A stretch of 64,000 nt of DNA, from assembly GCF_030253575.1 (NCBI RefSeq), contig NC_080562.1:42385852-42449851 (forward strand), given 5' to 3'. Shown here one piece after another: positions 1-13,741 of the stretch. Under the pieces are notes generated by a model. The model saw only the letters and a list, made by a program, of their open reading frames with translations. It was not told the origin of the DNA and did not search any database. This DNA is from Rhododendron vialii (lineage: Eukaryota; Streptophyta; Magnoliopsida; Ericales; Ericaceae). Position 1 is the first letter of the stretch, and each line of letters begins with the position of its first letter. The position numbers and the translations under genes were made by a program.

Positions 1-752
1 AGAATGACAAAATGAAGAACATGGAATCAACCACGTAACACAATGACGTGTGTTTTGGAGTGTCAAACTTGATCCCACTATACACGACGCCATGAACGTT
101 AACCAATTAATCAGTAAAATTGCTGCTTTCCTGCCGAGTTAGAAAAAAACAGTACTTTTTACGGATTTGAAGCGTTAGCTATTATTACAGCGACGCGTGA
201 ACTCATGTGTATGTTGTATTTTGTGTTGTTTTCTTTACCATAGTAGCCCACATGTGATGACAGGGTAAATCTATTGTCATTGCGTGATTGTGCATTTGCT
301 TTTGAGTTGCTCGGATCGTTTGCTCAAGATCTTTTGAGGACTCGAGGAAACAAAATTGGGATCCAATGGTGGTGGCAGACTCAGTTAAGAATGGTTATGA
401 GCTAGTTCATGGCCTGATGTTACTAGTGTTCAGTGGTTGATTTCGATGTTGGGAAAATTCCGATCCCAACCGAAACGCAAGCACAACCAAAAAAGAATAA
501 GCACGCACAGAAAAAGAACACACCTAGTTTTTATGTGGTTCGGCCTCAATGCATGGAAAAGAGAGTCCACAGTTTAAAAAATAGGAGATTACAATGTGAG
601 ATGGAAAACTGCACTCACCATGGCACAATGTTTTTTACTCATCCACACAAATTATTCAGAGCTAAATTATTACCGATCAAAACAGTCAAGAAAATCACTA
701 CAACTAAGCAAAAAAAGCATCAAGAAAGGCTATCCAGAGAGAGAGAGAGGAC
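1..752 (-). other. Intron 1 of the partial CslE copy
   Basis: Nearly base-for-base the same as 6975-7522 plus 8439-8654 in the neighbouring CslE copy. It lacks the 916-bp insertion found there and so preserves the empty target site (ttcggcct at 539-546). The coding-strand sequence right after the donor is CT-rich. Confidence 0.85.
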
Positions 753-1042
753 CTGTTTATGAGCCTATCCTTAAATGGGTAACGATGGGTAACGTTCCAC
801 CGAACAGATAAAGTAATGATCCAGTAGAAACCAAACCAGAGCTCGGCCATGAACATACCAATCCAAGCCCATCTTCCATGTTCTTCAGCTGTTGGGATGT
901 TTATTGACCTATACACCCATATCGAGCATATCCCAATCAACACCGTGACTGCATAAACCCTGTATGCAAGTTTACCCTTGGACACTTCTGTTTCGAATAG
1001 AGGCAGAGGCGCCTCTTCGTCTCCTCCATTATGTCCTCCCAT
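753..1042 (-). CDS. CSLE: Cellulose synthase-like protein E, exon 1 only (gene continues off the left edge)
   Basis: First coding exon of a CslE glycosyltransferase (GT2 family, expected in Golgi membranes; its polysaccharide product is not settled for the family). It encodes 96 residues plus two bases: a short acidic N-terminus, then two membrane segments (around [19 protein letters not shown] and [19 protein letters not shown]), ending in KDRLIN and an AG|GT donor. The ATG at 1042 was chosen because the third copy starts at the same place; an upstream in-frame Met would read through a GA microsatellite as Arg-Glu repeats. The exon is almost identical to that of the next copy at 8655-8944. 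Position 1 of the window matches intron 1 of that copy a few bases past its exon 2, so exon 2 of this gene should lie just outside the window. Confidence 0.88.
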
Positions 1043-1085
<43 letters not shown>

Positions 1086-2584
1086 CACCAAGGACAAAGA
1101 GTATGCAGTATTACTAGAATTTTCAGAGGGTTTTTGACAAGAGCCAAGAGGTAGTGGAGCGAACTCTTGACAAAGGCAAGCAATTATGCAGAACAATGGA
1201 CCTCAGACGAACAGTCCTTGTCAATGCTTACAGTATTATTTTTGGGAAAAAATCCAAAATAGAAAAAGTTATTTCCGGATGAGCCGCCTGCCATTGTGGG
1301 CGCCACCGTGCGTTCGCCATAATCTAAAGTTCATCTTGTACAATCCGTAGAGCGGTGTAATTATGTCAAAAATCAACTTGATCGGATACTGATAGGTATA
1401 TTAAAAATTGAAATTTAATTTATAAAATAGACTTCCACGTACATTTAAACTTAAAAACTATTGACAGAATCTAAGCCGTCCGTTTTATAAACCAAAATTT
1501 TATTTTTGATATACATATAGATGTCCCATAGAGCTGATTTTTTGCGTGAATACACTACTTTGCAGGCCCTACAAGATGAACGGTTTAGATTATCGCAGTG
1601 AATACACAATGGGTCTGTGGCGATGGCGGTGGGGTTTCCGCCTCATCCGGACAGAATTTATTCTTATTTCAAAATACTTTCCAAATTTTTTCAACAATGT
1701 CTAATACACAATCAAGCTTTGTCAAACTTCAAATAAACACCTAAATTATTGACCTGTCAAAATTGCGTAGATAAGTGTGATTAAACTCCCCTCCATTATC
1801 AAACTCCACCAAACAAATGTCCCTTCTGTGTTCTTCTGTTAATTTCGCCATGCCACCAGTTAATCCGGAAAAAATCCATTTTAATCATTCGAGCTTATAG
1901 CCAAATATGTCCTACCTTTAGACTCCCCGTTAACTTGGCAAAGGAATTTCTCAAGTTGAGTTCATAGAGAAGCTACTTTTGATGTTTCATCTTTGCATTA
2001 ATAAAAATAAAAATATACCATTATCGATTGGGGAAAAAAAAAAATATCGGTCGAGCTCACCTCCTTTAGTCTAGGGCTGGGAGTTGTCTTGTTTTGAGAT
2101 GGATTGAGATAGAGGCCGGGGCTAGTTGGGAGTTGTCTTGTTCCCACAAGCTTTCTTCTCCCTTAGTCACGTAATCCTTCAAAACGTCGTACGCTTTCGC
2201 TCTCAGTCCTCACACAGCATCCAAGCTCTCAATCCTCGCTCTCGCGAGTTTTAGTAGGTTGTGATGTGTTTTCAAAGAAGCTTTCATGCATGTGAATTAT
2301 GTGGACCAGGCATGATTCTTTGAGGTTAAGATGATGGCAGAGATTCACATAAGAAGGTGCGTATGTCCCACTCACGGTAGAGATGTTGTATTGAAAATAG
2401 GCGAAAATATGAAATTCGGAAGCCTAAAAATTGTTAGAGACTTACCATTTCAAAGTTAAAAAAATCATCGTAACCTCAAATTATAAACGAACCTCACGAG
2501 TCATCACGGATATTAGAGGTCCTTTAAATTCATCATGAAAATACAGACATTCTTATAACCATTCTTTTGCTCAACCTGCCTCAC
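1043..2584. other. CslE intergenic spacer 1 with 5' leader of the partial copy
   Basis: Begins with a CT repeat (about 1046-1082; GA on the coding strand), which is the 5' leader of the partial CslE copy. The rest aligns with 8985-10794 upstream of the next copy, showing that the duplicated unit includes the promoter as well as the gene. It lacks the 184-bp insertion found at 10023-10206. No coding sequence recognised. It also contains the 3' flank of the CslE gene that ends at 2585. Confidence 0.7.
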
Positions 2585-4577
2585 TCAATACACAGGAATC
2601 AGGCATGCCAATGAAGCCAGAACAAGAGACTTAAACATAACCCAAGATGGAATCCGGCCGTTATCATCCCTCAAGAAGAGTGCTTGGTACACCGGCAAAT
2701 TAATCACAACCACTACCAAGCAAAGACCGATTTGCACAGTCAAGCCTTCGGTGATACCATAACCCCAAACGACTTTCAAAATTCCCCCAGCAAAGCCGAA
2801 AAGGTTTAGCAAAGCCAACGTTGCTATTATTGTCAACATGACAGATGAGGTTCCAAATTCCATCATCCCTTCCTCGTACCTCTTCAACACGTCGTCGCCG
2901 ACCACTTTAGCCGTGATGGAAAACCCCGTATGAGAGAAGCCCAATTGCTCAGTGATGGTGTCGATGAAGGCGAAAAGGTAGGAAGTTGTCCGGTGAAATA
3001 GCCACATCCGTTGAGAGTTCCACCATGCTTTGAGTGTTTCTCCACATGTCAGGGCCTCAGCTATGCTACAAGCATTCCTAGCTGCATATACATATGCAAA
3101 AGGCAGGAACCAAAGGCTTGACACCTGAATCATCAGTGAGACAATACATTGGACCAAAACTTCACAGGAAGACCTAAAATATTTCATCCAAGTGGAGTAT
3201 TTGGTGCGGGCTGAGCCATTATTTATGTCTAAATCTCCTAATCGAAATCCTAAATGAAGAAATCCAAAAGATCATGGCTGTGAATGTTCCCCATGGCTAA
3301 AAACAGATTTTCGGAGAACGAGTCAATCGGAAATATCAGAGACCTATAGATTGAAATTTGTAGACACTTTTGCATGAGGGCATGGTGTACAAGATGAAAA
3401 TCTCACATATGGTGCTGCAACGTAATATCTTCTGTACAATGGGTCAATCAACACAATCGAAAATCACAGGGGAAAAAAAAGAACATTCTCAAAATTGCAA
3501 TTGTTTTTTTTTTTTTCCCCCCTTCTTCTCCTAACACAACTCATCACAAGCTTAAAACCACATGGAAAATTTTGTTTTCAAAAACTCAGTACTTGCCCAA
3601 TAGTGACTCCAAACCCCATCGAATGCAATTCTGTCAGTACAAGATACTACTTAAAACTTGAAAACTTTTATGGGTCTGTTGTCCAAAGTTGTACTAAGAA
3701 TCTCCATGCTGTCCAATTCTACTTTTTCTAGTCTATTGTACAGAGAGAGAGAGAGGGAGAGGGAGAGGGAGAGGGAGAGGGAGAGGAAGAGAGAGAGGGG
3801 TTACCTCGGGAAATAAAGGAATGCTGCGGAGCAGGCAAATAGAGGGGATGATGAGATAATTGAGCAAGGCTACGGAATTAGGAGCAAACAAAAGGTACAC
3901 ACAGTAGCCCATTTGGGCACCTAGTTTGATCTTGCCACGGGCATATATAAAGGGGCAGTACTTGGACAAGAAGATCTGGAACATGCCTTGACCCCACCTC
4001 TTGTGCTGGACAAGAGCAAGATCTAAGGTGTTTGAAGCCACACCCAGAAAGGCCTTCCTTTCTGGATTGTAGTAGACTGGTTTCCATCCCCTGCATTGGA
4101 TTCTCAATCCAGTAATGAGGTCTTCTGACAAACACCCGTACACCAATCCCATCTGCAAATCCATACACATGAAATGCATACTATCATTCCGATTTTAACA
4201 ATGTAAATAGAGATGGATCCAAGGGGCCGAGCGATCCCAAACACTTACAAACCCCGATAATTGCACTCATTATGAGCAACTTAGGATACCCAAGAGGAAT
4301 TCTCATCAAACAGTTCATTTTCCCGAATATCTTGGAGATTTGAGTTTATAACCTCAAATTATTTTTATACACATCATTGGTTTGGTTTATACTGAGCAAG
4401 TTTAAGGAACATGTGACATCAATGCTATTTTGTGGGGTAAGGAAAACACAATTAAACAAGTTTAAGAAATTATAGTAATACTTCATATCTTTTAATTATT
4501 CACTGAGCGGCACAAATGGTTTCGCTGTCCAAATTTACAATCGTGGATCCATTCCTGTACAGATGTATATCTGTGGG

Positions 4578-4623
<46 letters not shown>

Positions 4624-7600
4624 CCTCTTTTCCCCATTGTGTGCCTTTCTCATAGCTACAATTTGCAAGAACTTTTGATCCTTGTTCCAATTCATGGACA
4701 GAACTGTCTTTCATTGTATTGCACAGACTGTTCAATTCTCCTCTGTAGTTTCTGGAGAACTCAACTCCGCAAAGACTTTCTCTTCGATGAAAGCATCCAG
4801 TGCCACAATAAGGGGCCCCGTCACATCCATCCATGCCAGAAAGCTCAATCTTTGTGACCAACATTCCAATATAAAATATCCATCAGTTTCAGTGGAATAA
4901 GGAGGGTAAGGAGTCTTGAGAAGAACTAAAATCAATGGAATAAGGAGGAGGTAAGGATTCTTAGTCTAGTGACACTAAATCCCAGATAAATTCAGCTTGT
5001 GAATTAATCACGTCCCCGGTTTAGTTAGGCATGGGATAAGGAACTCACTATTGATCTGAGTTGTGAGATAAAATTTCCAGGATTAGCTAACTCAACCCAT
5101 GGGATTAGAATAGTCTCAAGGAGAGGATACAGAACTGGTTGTGGGGGGGAAAAATTTCAGCGTTCTTCAGGCAGGCCCCAAAGGCCATTTGTAATCACGT
5201 ATTATGTGGTTCCACCACTAAATGCATGGAACCAAGACAAATGTGTGGTTGAGAAGATGTAATTCGGTCCAGGAGCACTATATGATTTCTCCACAATCCC
5301 CACCCTCGGACTTGCAAGTCAAACAAAGGTTAAAATTTAGACATTACAAAATAGTCTAATGTTAGGAGCCCTGTTATACCTCAGAGATTGGTAGGATTTG
5401 CTGTTGTGCAACTAAAAATTGGAAGAATGATAACACGAAAGAGTTATTAAGGATATCAGTATTCCTACCTTATTAAACGCACTGCGCACATTTGAATAAA
5501 TGTCATTGTTGGCGATGTTGTCATAACTTTGCGGATATTGCACATACGATATCATGTGGCCCCTTTCTTTGTCCATGAAGAAGCAGAGTGCCTCTTTTAT
5601 TGCATCTGAATTATTTGAGTACATATCGCAGTCCACGTTAAGGATAATTGGTGCATTGCTTATTTCTGCAGATACTCTTATCTGCACATTCAAACTGGTT
5701 TTAGCGAAATGCAGTGGATCCTATGACTAGTATCTGCAAGAAGATGGGTAGAGCTTAGTGACAACGTAGCAAATGAGCCAACTATAAGCTGCATTATACA
5801 TGATTTGAGCTGATTGTATTTTACAGGTTACAGAACAAAGCACAGATTCGAATGTAACATAGTTAACAGAGAAATTAAACTATCAGGAAATGGCAATACA
5901 AAATTACAATAATAATATACTGGTATGGCCAAGATGCGATTGTCAAAAAAAAAAGAAAAGTTAAAATGGACACGGTTTATTACCAGTGAGTTCATGGACC
6001 CAGCTTTGAAGTTATGAGGGCAATGAGGTCTCTTCTCTCTAGCCAAGTACACTAGTGTTGGCAATTGATGACCATCATCATCCACTGCATCCGGGTTCCT
6101 TCCGTCGATCAAAATCTTGTAACAGAAAAAGCACAACGTATTATAATTGCATGGTGTTGAAGTGTTTCACTGGAAAAAAAAAAGTGAAGTTACCTGTACA
6201 ATGGACTGATGATCCTGCTTTGTCACTCCAGAGTTCCATTCCAAAAACCCTTTGTGTTGATCCCTTGTATCTTTTGAAGTACCACCTTTTTTGATGACTG
6301 ATTCTATCCGGCATTTCATATCTTCATATAGTTTCTAACCAACAAAAAGAATGAGGAAAAAATTCAAGCAATGTAATTCACAAAGGCTCCATTTTGTATT
6401 TATTATCAAACCATCCAACTCAAATCAATTGGCAATGAGTAGACGCCTCCCAAGCTCATGTAGGTAATAATGAACAATGTATGATGGGTTGTCATAGACT
6501 AATACTACCCTGCATGAGCAACTCCTGATTTGCATGCAGAGAGATAAACATATTTTCTATTATAAGATGACAAAAGAAACAAGGTGACAAACAACAAGCA
6601 ATCAATTAAAAGAGTCTTGTCCAGAAGTATCTACCTTAATATCCAACCACTCTTTTGGAACTGTTGTGTCTTTTGGGTTAGAATTCTGAGCAAAATAGGC
6701 TGCCGGAGACCTGGGTTCCACGCTGAATTTCTTGCAAAATGGTATCCAATGCTTAGAGAAATGAGAAGCCTCAAGGAGAGAATAGAAAGTAAACTCCGAG
6801 CCACCATCATCCGAAAGGTAAATGTTCAATCTATCAGGTGGGTAATTGTATGACATGACTGATAAAACTGTGCTAATCACCATTGTTGGAGGCTCTATTC
6901 TGGGATCCGCTGTGCATACAAACACGTCCACAGCCGGTAACTTGTCCCCATACCTGTTGCATTTTATGAGGTGGTCAGAATGACAAAATTAAGAACATGG
7001 AATCAACCACGTAACACAATGATGTGTGTTTTGGAGTGTCAAACTTGATCCTACTATACACGACGCCAAGAGCGTCAACCAATTAATCAGTAAAATTGCT
7101 GCTTTCCTTCCGAGTTAGAAAAAAACAGTACTTTTTACGGATTTGAAGCGTTAGCTATTATTACAGCGACGCCTGAACTCATGTTTATGTTGTATTTTGT
7201 GTTGTTTTCTTTACCATAGTAACCCACATGTGATGACAGGGTAAATCTACAGTCATTGCGTGATTGTGCATTTGCTTTTGAGTTGCTCTGATCGTTTGCT
7301 CAAGATCTTTTGAGGACTCGAGGAAACAAAATTGGGATCCAATGGTGGTGGCAGACTCAGTTAAGAATGGTTATGAGCTAGTTCATGGCCTGATGTTACT
7401 AGTGTTCAGTGGTTGATTTCGATGTTTGGAAAATTCCGATCCCAACCGAAACGCAAGCACAACCAAAAAAGAATAAGCACGCACAGAAAAAGAACACACC
7501 TAGTTTTTATGTGGTTCGGCCTCAGGGCTGGCCAGGGGGTAAGCCCCGCAAGCCAGCTGGCTCGGGCAACCCCCGGCAAGGGGCAACAAAAAAAAAAAAA

Positions 7601-8944
7601 ATTGTATGTATACAAAAAAAAATAGAAATCCAGCAAAAAATATATTCAGGGGCATCATCCAAAAAATTTTGTACAAATTTTTTAAAAAAAGTAAATATGT
7701 ATGGTTTCCATCTACTTAAAAAAATTATGATACTTGAGAAAATTAGGAGGGTAAAAGAGAGGTTTTTATATACCTGGGGTAAATAACAAATAAAAAAAAT
7801 TTAGGAGGGCAAATTATTAAGAGAGAAAATTAGGAGGGCTATCAGATAAGAAGAAAAAAGAAAAGGGACGCTATAGTCAAAACGAGAAGGGATGGATGAT
7901 GTAATTCAAGCTAAATGGACAATATAATCTTGTTTTTGTCCTTTTTTTTTTGCTTGTATGTCTTTTTTTTATACTTAACACTAGTGGACAACGAGCCCTG
8001 TTATTCACAATAAAGATTTGCAGACAACCACATAAGGAAAAACTCGTTTTGGCCCATTTCAGGTCCCACAAAAATCTAGAAAAATATCCATAAATTTTTT
8101 AATATTATTTTATGGAACCATGTAAAAAATTAGCTACAACAGACATCAGTAAGTGTTACTTTTGAATTCATATGGGCGAATTGAACAGTTTCGCCCCAAC
8201 GAATCCAAAAGTAATACTTACCGATCGATACCCCTTGGAGCCGATTTTTTACAGGGCCCCATAAAAAAATATTCAAAAATTTTGGATATTTTTCTAGATT
8301 TTTGTGAGACCCGAAATGAGCCCAAACGCATTTTTCTTTGCTTGATTCTCTACAAACCTTCCCTGTGATTAGAATTTTCGAGTGGGCAACCAAGCGGAAG
8401 GTTGGGCTTGGGCAACCTAAAGGTCGGGGCCCGCACTGTTCCGCCTCAATGCATGGAAAAGACAGTCCACTGTTTAAAAAATAGGAGATTACAATCTGAG
8501 ATGGAAAACTGCACTCACCATGGCACAATGTTTTTTACTCACCCACACAAATTATTCAGAGCTAAATTATTACCGATCAAAACAGTCAAGAAAATCACTA
8601 CAACTAAGCAAAAAAAGCATCAAGAAAGGCTATCCACAGAGAGAGAGAGGGGACCTGTTTATGAGCCTATCCTTAAATGGGTAACGATGGGTAACGTTCC
8701 ACCGAACAGATAAAGTAATGATCCAGTAGAAACCAAACCAGAGCTCGGCCATGAACATACCAATCCAAGCCCATCTTCCATGTTCTTCAGCTGTTGGGAT
8801 GTTTATTGACCTATACACCCATATCGAGCATATCCCTATCAACACCGTGACTGCATAAACCCTGTATGCAAGTTTACCCTTGGACACTTCTGTTTCGAAT
8901 AGAGGCAGAGGCGCCTCTTCGTCTCCTCCATTATGTCCTCCCAT
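2585..8944 (-). CDS. CSLE: Cellulose synthase-like protein E, complete copy 1 (8 exons, 735 aa)
   Basis: Minus-strand gene with coding exons 8655-8944, 6635-6953, 6194-6334, 5984-6115, 5469-5681, 4625-4849, 3805-4152 and 2585-3124 (stop TGA). All introns are GT-AG and the exon lengths sum to 736 codons including the stop, with no frameshift. The protein is a processive GT2 enzyme of the CslE family. Two N-terminal membrane segments lie in exon 1. The catalytic residues are all present: Asp in LSDDGG (145-146), DCD (311-313), ED in SEDLITG (450-451) and QHKRW (489-493). Several C-terminal membrane segments follow, in exons 7-8. Usual family length is about 730-740 aa, so it looks intact. The ATG is preceded by a GA-repeat leader. 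Intron 1 (1.7 kb) carries a hAT-like insertion. The exact substrate is not inferable from sequence. Confidence 0.93.
3740..3800. repeat. GA/GGGAGA microsatellite next to CslE exon 7 donor
   Basis: Purine-rich repeat with (GA)n and six-base GGGAGA units. It lies a few bases inside intron 7 of CslE copy 1 (donor GAG|GTAACC, then CT/CCCTCT repeats on the gene strand). Confidence 0.92.
4578..4621. repeat. (AG)n microsatellite at a CslE splice donor
   Basis: About 20 AG units on the plus strand, read as CT on the gene strand. It begins three bases after the exon 6 donor of CslE copy 1 (GAG|GTATCTCT). Confidence 0.95.
7523..8438. mobile_element. Non-autonomous hAT-like element in CslE intron 1
   Basis: 916-bp insertion. 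The ends are CAGGGCTGGCC and, on the other strand, CAGTGCGGGCC (9 of 11 matching), which is typical of hAT termini. It is flanked by an 8-bp near-perfect target duplication, ttcggcct (7515-7522) and ttccgcct (8439-8446). The partial CslE copy at the left edge has the same intron without it, with a single ttcggcct at 539-546. No transposase coding sequence is visible. The interior contains two related segments in opposite orientation around 8040-8120 and 8230-8330. Confidence 0.8.
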
Positions 8945-8987
<43 letters not shown>

Positions 8988-10794
8988 CACCAAGGACAGA
9001 GTATGCAGTATTACTAGAATTTTCAGAGGGTTTTTGACGAGAGCCAAGAGATAGTGGAGCGGACTCTTGTCAAAGTAAGCAATTATGGAGAACAATGGAC
9101 CTCAAACGAACAGTCCTTGTCAATGCTTATTATTTTTGGGAAAAAATCCAAAATAGATAAAGTTATTTCCGGATGAGCCGCCTCGGGCCCACCGTGCTTT
9201 CGTTGCGATAATCGAAACTGTTCATCTTTACAATCCGCAGAGTAGTGTAATCACGCTAAAAATCAACTTGTTCAGATATTGATAGGTATATTAAAAATTG
9301 AATTTTGATTTATAAAATAAACTTTCATGAACATTTGAACTTAAAAAATTATTGGCAGAATCTAGGTTGTCTGTTTTATAAACCAAAATTTCAATTTTGA
9401 TATACATATGGATGTTCCATAAAGCTAATTTTTTGCATGAATATACTACTTTGCATGCCTTACAAAATGAATGGTTTAGATTATCACACGATAAGGCTAT
9501 GGCGGTGGGGGTTGGGTTTCCGCTTCATCCGGATAGAACTTATTCTTGTTTCAAAATACTTTCTAAACTTTTTCAACAATGTCCAATACACAATCAAGCT
9601 TTGTTAAACTTCAAATAAACACCTAAATTATTGGCCTGTAATTCAATTATACCCCTGTCGTCTAAATTCATCAAATTGGTGCCTGATTTTGATGACTTGG
9701 ACTAACGATTTGTCAAAATTGCGTAGATATGTGATTAAACTCCCCTCCATTATCAAACTCCACCAAACAAATGTCCCTTCTGTGTTCTTCGGTTAATTTC
9801 GCCATGCCACCAGTTAATTCAAAAAAAATTCATTCTAATCATTCCAGCTCATTATCAAATATGCCCTATCTTTACACTCCCCGTTAACTTGGCAGAGGAA
9901 TTTCCCGAGTTGATTTCACAGAGAAGCTACCTTTGATGTTTCATCGCATTAATAAAAATAAAAATATACCATTATTGATTGGGGAAAAAAAAAATCGTTC
10001 GAGCTCACCTCCTTTAGTCTAGAGTGATCCTCTCTCTTATTGGTTGAAATAGTATGGATCCCACCACAAAGTGATGTCATGCTTGACATCACTTTGTGAT
10101 GGGGTTCACATTATTTCAACCAATAAGAAAGGGGGTTCACATTATTTCAACCAATAAGAAAGGGGGTTCACCCTCTTAAATGGAGGGTTAACGAAACTCA
10201 ACTCCGTAGTCTAGGGTTGGGAGTTGTCTTGTTTTGAGATGGATTGAGATAGAGACCGGGGCTAGTTGGGAGTTGTCTTGTTCCCACAAGCTTTCTTCAT
10301 CCGAAGTTCAAGACTACCGAAAGAATTTCAACGAGTCGCCCAACACGATTGAAATAACATAAAAGATACATTGAAAACTCTTTCTTTTATTGTTTGTGTT
10401 TTATCTGTACACACCTCTCTTGCCTTCTCCCTTAGTCACGTAATCCTTCAAAACGTCGTGCGCTTTCGCTCTCAGTCCTCACACTGCATCCAAGCTCTCA
10501 ATCCTCACTCTCGCAAGTTTTAGTAGGTTGTGATGTGTTTTGTTAAGAAGCTTTCACGCCCGCGAATTATGTGGACCACGCATAATTCTTTGAGGTTAAG
10601 ATGACGGTAGAGATTCACGAGTTGGTGCGCATGTCCCGCTTACGTTGGAGAGTTACCATTTCAAAGGAAAAAAATCATCGTAACCTCAAATCATAAACGA
10701 ACCTCACGAGTCATCACGGATATTAGAAGTCCATTAAATTCATCATGAAAATACAGACATCCTTATAACCATTCTTTTGCTCAACCTGCCTCAC
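8945..10794. other. CslE intergenic spacer 2
   Basis: Duplicate of the spacer at 1043-2584, starting with the GA (coding strand) leader repeat at about 8947-8984. It contains a 184-bp insertion absent from the other spacer. Around 10280-10440 it also has sequence not found in spacer 1. No gene seen. Confidence 0.7.
10023..10206. mobile_element. MITE insertion in the CslE spacer
   Basis: 184-bp segment absent from the paralogous spacer at 1043-2584 and flanked by a perfect 8-bp duplication, tagtctag (10015-10022 and 10207-10214). Its right end, read on the minus strand (GGAGTTGAGTTTCGTTAACC), matches the left end of the MITE at 31955-32154, so both belong to one family. The left end appears truncated. 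A stretch of about 34 bp containing ttcacattatttcaacc is tandemly duplicated inside it. Confidence 0.75.
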
Positions 10795-13693
10795 TCAATA
10801 CACAGGAATCAGGCATGCCAATGAAGCCAGAACAAGCGACTTAAACATAACCGAAGACGGAATCCGGCCGTTATCATCCCTCAAGAAGAGTGCTTGGTAC
10901 ACCGGCAAATTAATGATAACCACTACCAAGCAAAGACCAATTTGCACAGTCAAGCCTTCGGCGAAACCATAACCCCAAATGACTTTCAAAATCCCCGCAG
11001 TAAAGCCGAAAAAGTTCAGCAAAGCCAACGTTGCTATGATTGTGAACATGACTGATGAGGTTCCAAACTCCATGGTCCCTTCCTCGTACCTCTCCAACAC
11101 ATCGTCGTCGACCACTTTAGCTGTGATGGAAAATGCTGATTGAGAGAAACCCAATTGCCTAGTGATGGTGTCGATGAAGGCGAAAAGGTAGGAAGTCGTC
11201 CTTCGAAAATACCACATCCGTTGAGAGTTCCACCATGCTTTGAGTGTGTCTCCACATGCCAGGGCCTCGGCTATGCTACAAGCATTCCTGGCTGCATATA
11301 CATATGCAAAAGGCAGGAACCATGGGCTTGACACCTGAGTCATAAGCGAAAGTACATTGGAGCAAAATTTTAGGCAGGTACCCAAAAGGGCCGAAACAGC
11401 TAACAGATAAGTGTCGGAATGCAGAGTGATTCGTTCATCCTAGTGGAGTGTTGGCGGGGCAGAGCCATGATTCTTTTATGTAGGTGCTAATCAACAAAGC
11501 CATTACGATTTTCATGGCTGTGAAACTTCCAGAGGGCTAAAAACAAATTTTCGAAGGACTAGGCAATCTGGAATATTAGAGACCTTCAAATTGGAATTTC
11601 AGACACTCTTGCATCAGGACATAGCGGAATAAGATGAAAATCTCACCCATGGTCCTGCGATGTAAATATTTTCTGTACAATGGCACAATCAACACTGTTG
11701 GAAAAAAAAATGGACAAGGCAATATTCTGAAATCCTGGTCAAGCAGATTTTTTCCGGAAAAAAGAGCTTAAACCAGTACTTGTCCTATAGTGGCTCCGTC
11801 CATAATTGCAGGCGTCAAATACAATTCTGCCAATACAAGTTTCTTAACACATGGAACTTTTATGGGTCTATAGTATTCTCCAATGTTTTATTTAGAGCAA
11901 GCCCACTTTTGGGCCAATGCCATGTCGAAGTCGAAATTTAGCATCAAGAATGGCAAACCCCTCTCCACCCTCGTGTCAAATTCAATGCTAATCTCTGGTT
12001 ATGCAATTGTAAGTTCCAAATTTGGCAAAAGTGGAACTTGCCACCGCATGGCCGTTTGGCTAAATAAGCCAAGTGGCTTATTTTTTTGTCCTTATTCAAA
12101 TTTTTTTCGCATTTGTTAGTTTTTCGTTAATTTTTTGGGGATCATTGTTTCTTCATGACAAGAGGAATCTAAAAAGTAAAAAATTACAATCGAAACCTAA
12201 TTTTTTTGAAAAAAACAAAAATAAGCTAATTTTTTCGTCTTTATTTAAAAAAAATAGATTTCGATCGTAATTTTTTACTTTTTAGATTCTTCATGAAGAA
12301 GCAATAATCCTCAAAAAATTGACAAAAAACTAACAAATGCGAAAAAATTTGAATAAAGACAAAAAAAAATAAGCTAAGTGACTTATTTAGCCGAACGGGA
12401 AAAATTGGTTTATTGGCTTATTTTCGTCTTTATTTAAAAAAATTAGGTTTCGATCGTAATTTTTTACTTTTTAGATTCTTCATGAAGAAGCAATAATCTC
12501 CAAAAAATTGACAAAAAACTAACAAATGCGAAAAAATTTGAATAAAGACAAAAAAAATAAGCTAAGTGACTTATTTAGCCGAACGGGAAAAATTGGTTTA
12601 TTGGCTTATTTTTATCTTTATTCAAAAAATTAGGTTTCGATCGTAATTTTTTACTTTTTAGATTCCTTTCGTCATGACGAAGCAATAATCTCCAAAACGT
12701 TGACGAAAAACTAACAAATGCGAAAAAAATTTGAATAAGGATAAAAAAAATAAGCCACTTGGCTTATTTAGCCGAACGGCCAAAGTGTGGGAAAGGTGGT
12801 GGCAAAGGGGGAAGAAAGGTGGTTATGCCAAAATGTGGAGCAACCCTGTCATTTGTTGGCAGATTGACATTATAGCCAGCCAAAATGGCTTTGGCAATGC
12901 CATTTTGGCACCGGCGGGTGGATGGTCTCCATGTCATCCAGTTCTACTTCTGCCAGTCTATTGTGTACACACCCGCACACACGTAGAGAGAGGGAGGGAG
13001 GGTGGTACCTCTGGAAATAAAGGAATGCCATGGAGCAGGCAAATAGAAGGGATGATAAGATAATAGAGCAAGGCGATGGAGTTAGGAGCCCACAAAAGGT
13101 ACAGACAGTAGCCCATTTGGGCACCCAGTTTGATCTTGTCATAACCATATGTGAAGGGGCAGTACTTGGACAAGAAAATATGAAACATGCCTTCACACCA
13201 CCTCTTGTGCTGGACAAGTGATATATCTAAAGTGTTCGGAGCCACACCCAGAAAGGCCGCTCTTTCCGGATTGTAGTAGACTGGTTTCCATCCCCTGCAT
13301 TGGATTGTCAATCCAGTTATGATGTCTTCCACCAAACACCCGTACACCAATCCCATCTGCAAATCCATACACATGAAATGCATATTAACCTTCCCATTTC
13401 AACAATAGAAATAAAGATCAATGTACAGACCCCCATTGTTGCACTCGTGATAGTCATGAATTATGAACTGATAATGAGAACCATAGAGGAATTCTCCTCA
13501 AACAGTTCATTTTCCTGAATTTCTCTGGTGAGTTTGAGTTTACAATTGATTGCTTCTTGTGGGTAAAAGGAAGATGAAACTAAAAAAGTTTAAGGAATTG
13601 TTCGAATTCTTCATATTCTCTAAGTGAATGTTATATGGTTTCACCGTCCAAATTTACAACCGTGGATCTGTCCATGCACAGATAGACGTATAA

Positions 13694-13741
<48 letters not shown>

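Noticed and set aside
1021-1090. Longer CslE reading frames starting upstream and encoding Arg-Glu or Leu-Ser repeats
   Set aside because: They are translations of GA/CT microsatellites; the start shared by all three copies lies downstream of the repeat.
10795-11385. Separate single-exon membrane protein genes at the 3' ends of the CslE genes
   Set aside because: They are the last CslE exons; splice sites and frame join them to the upstream exons.
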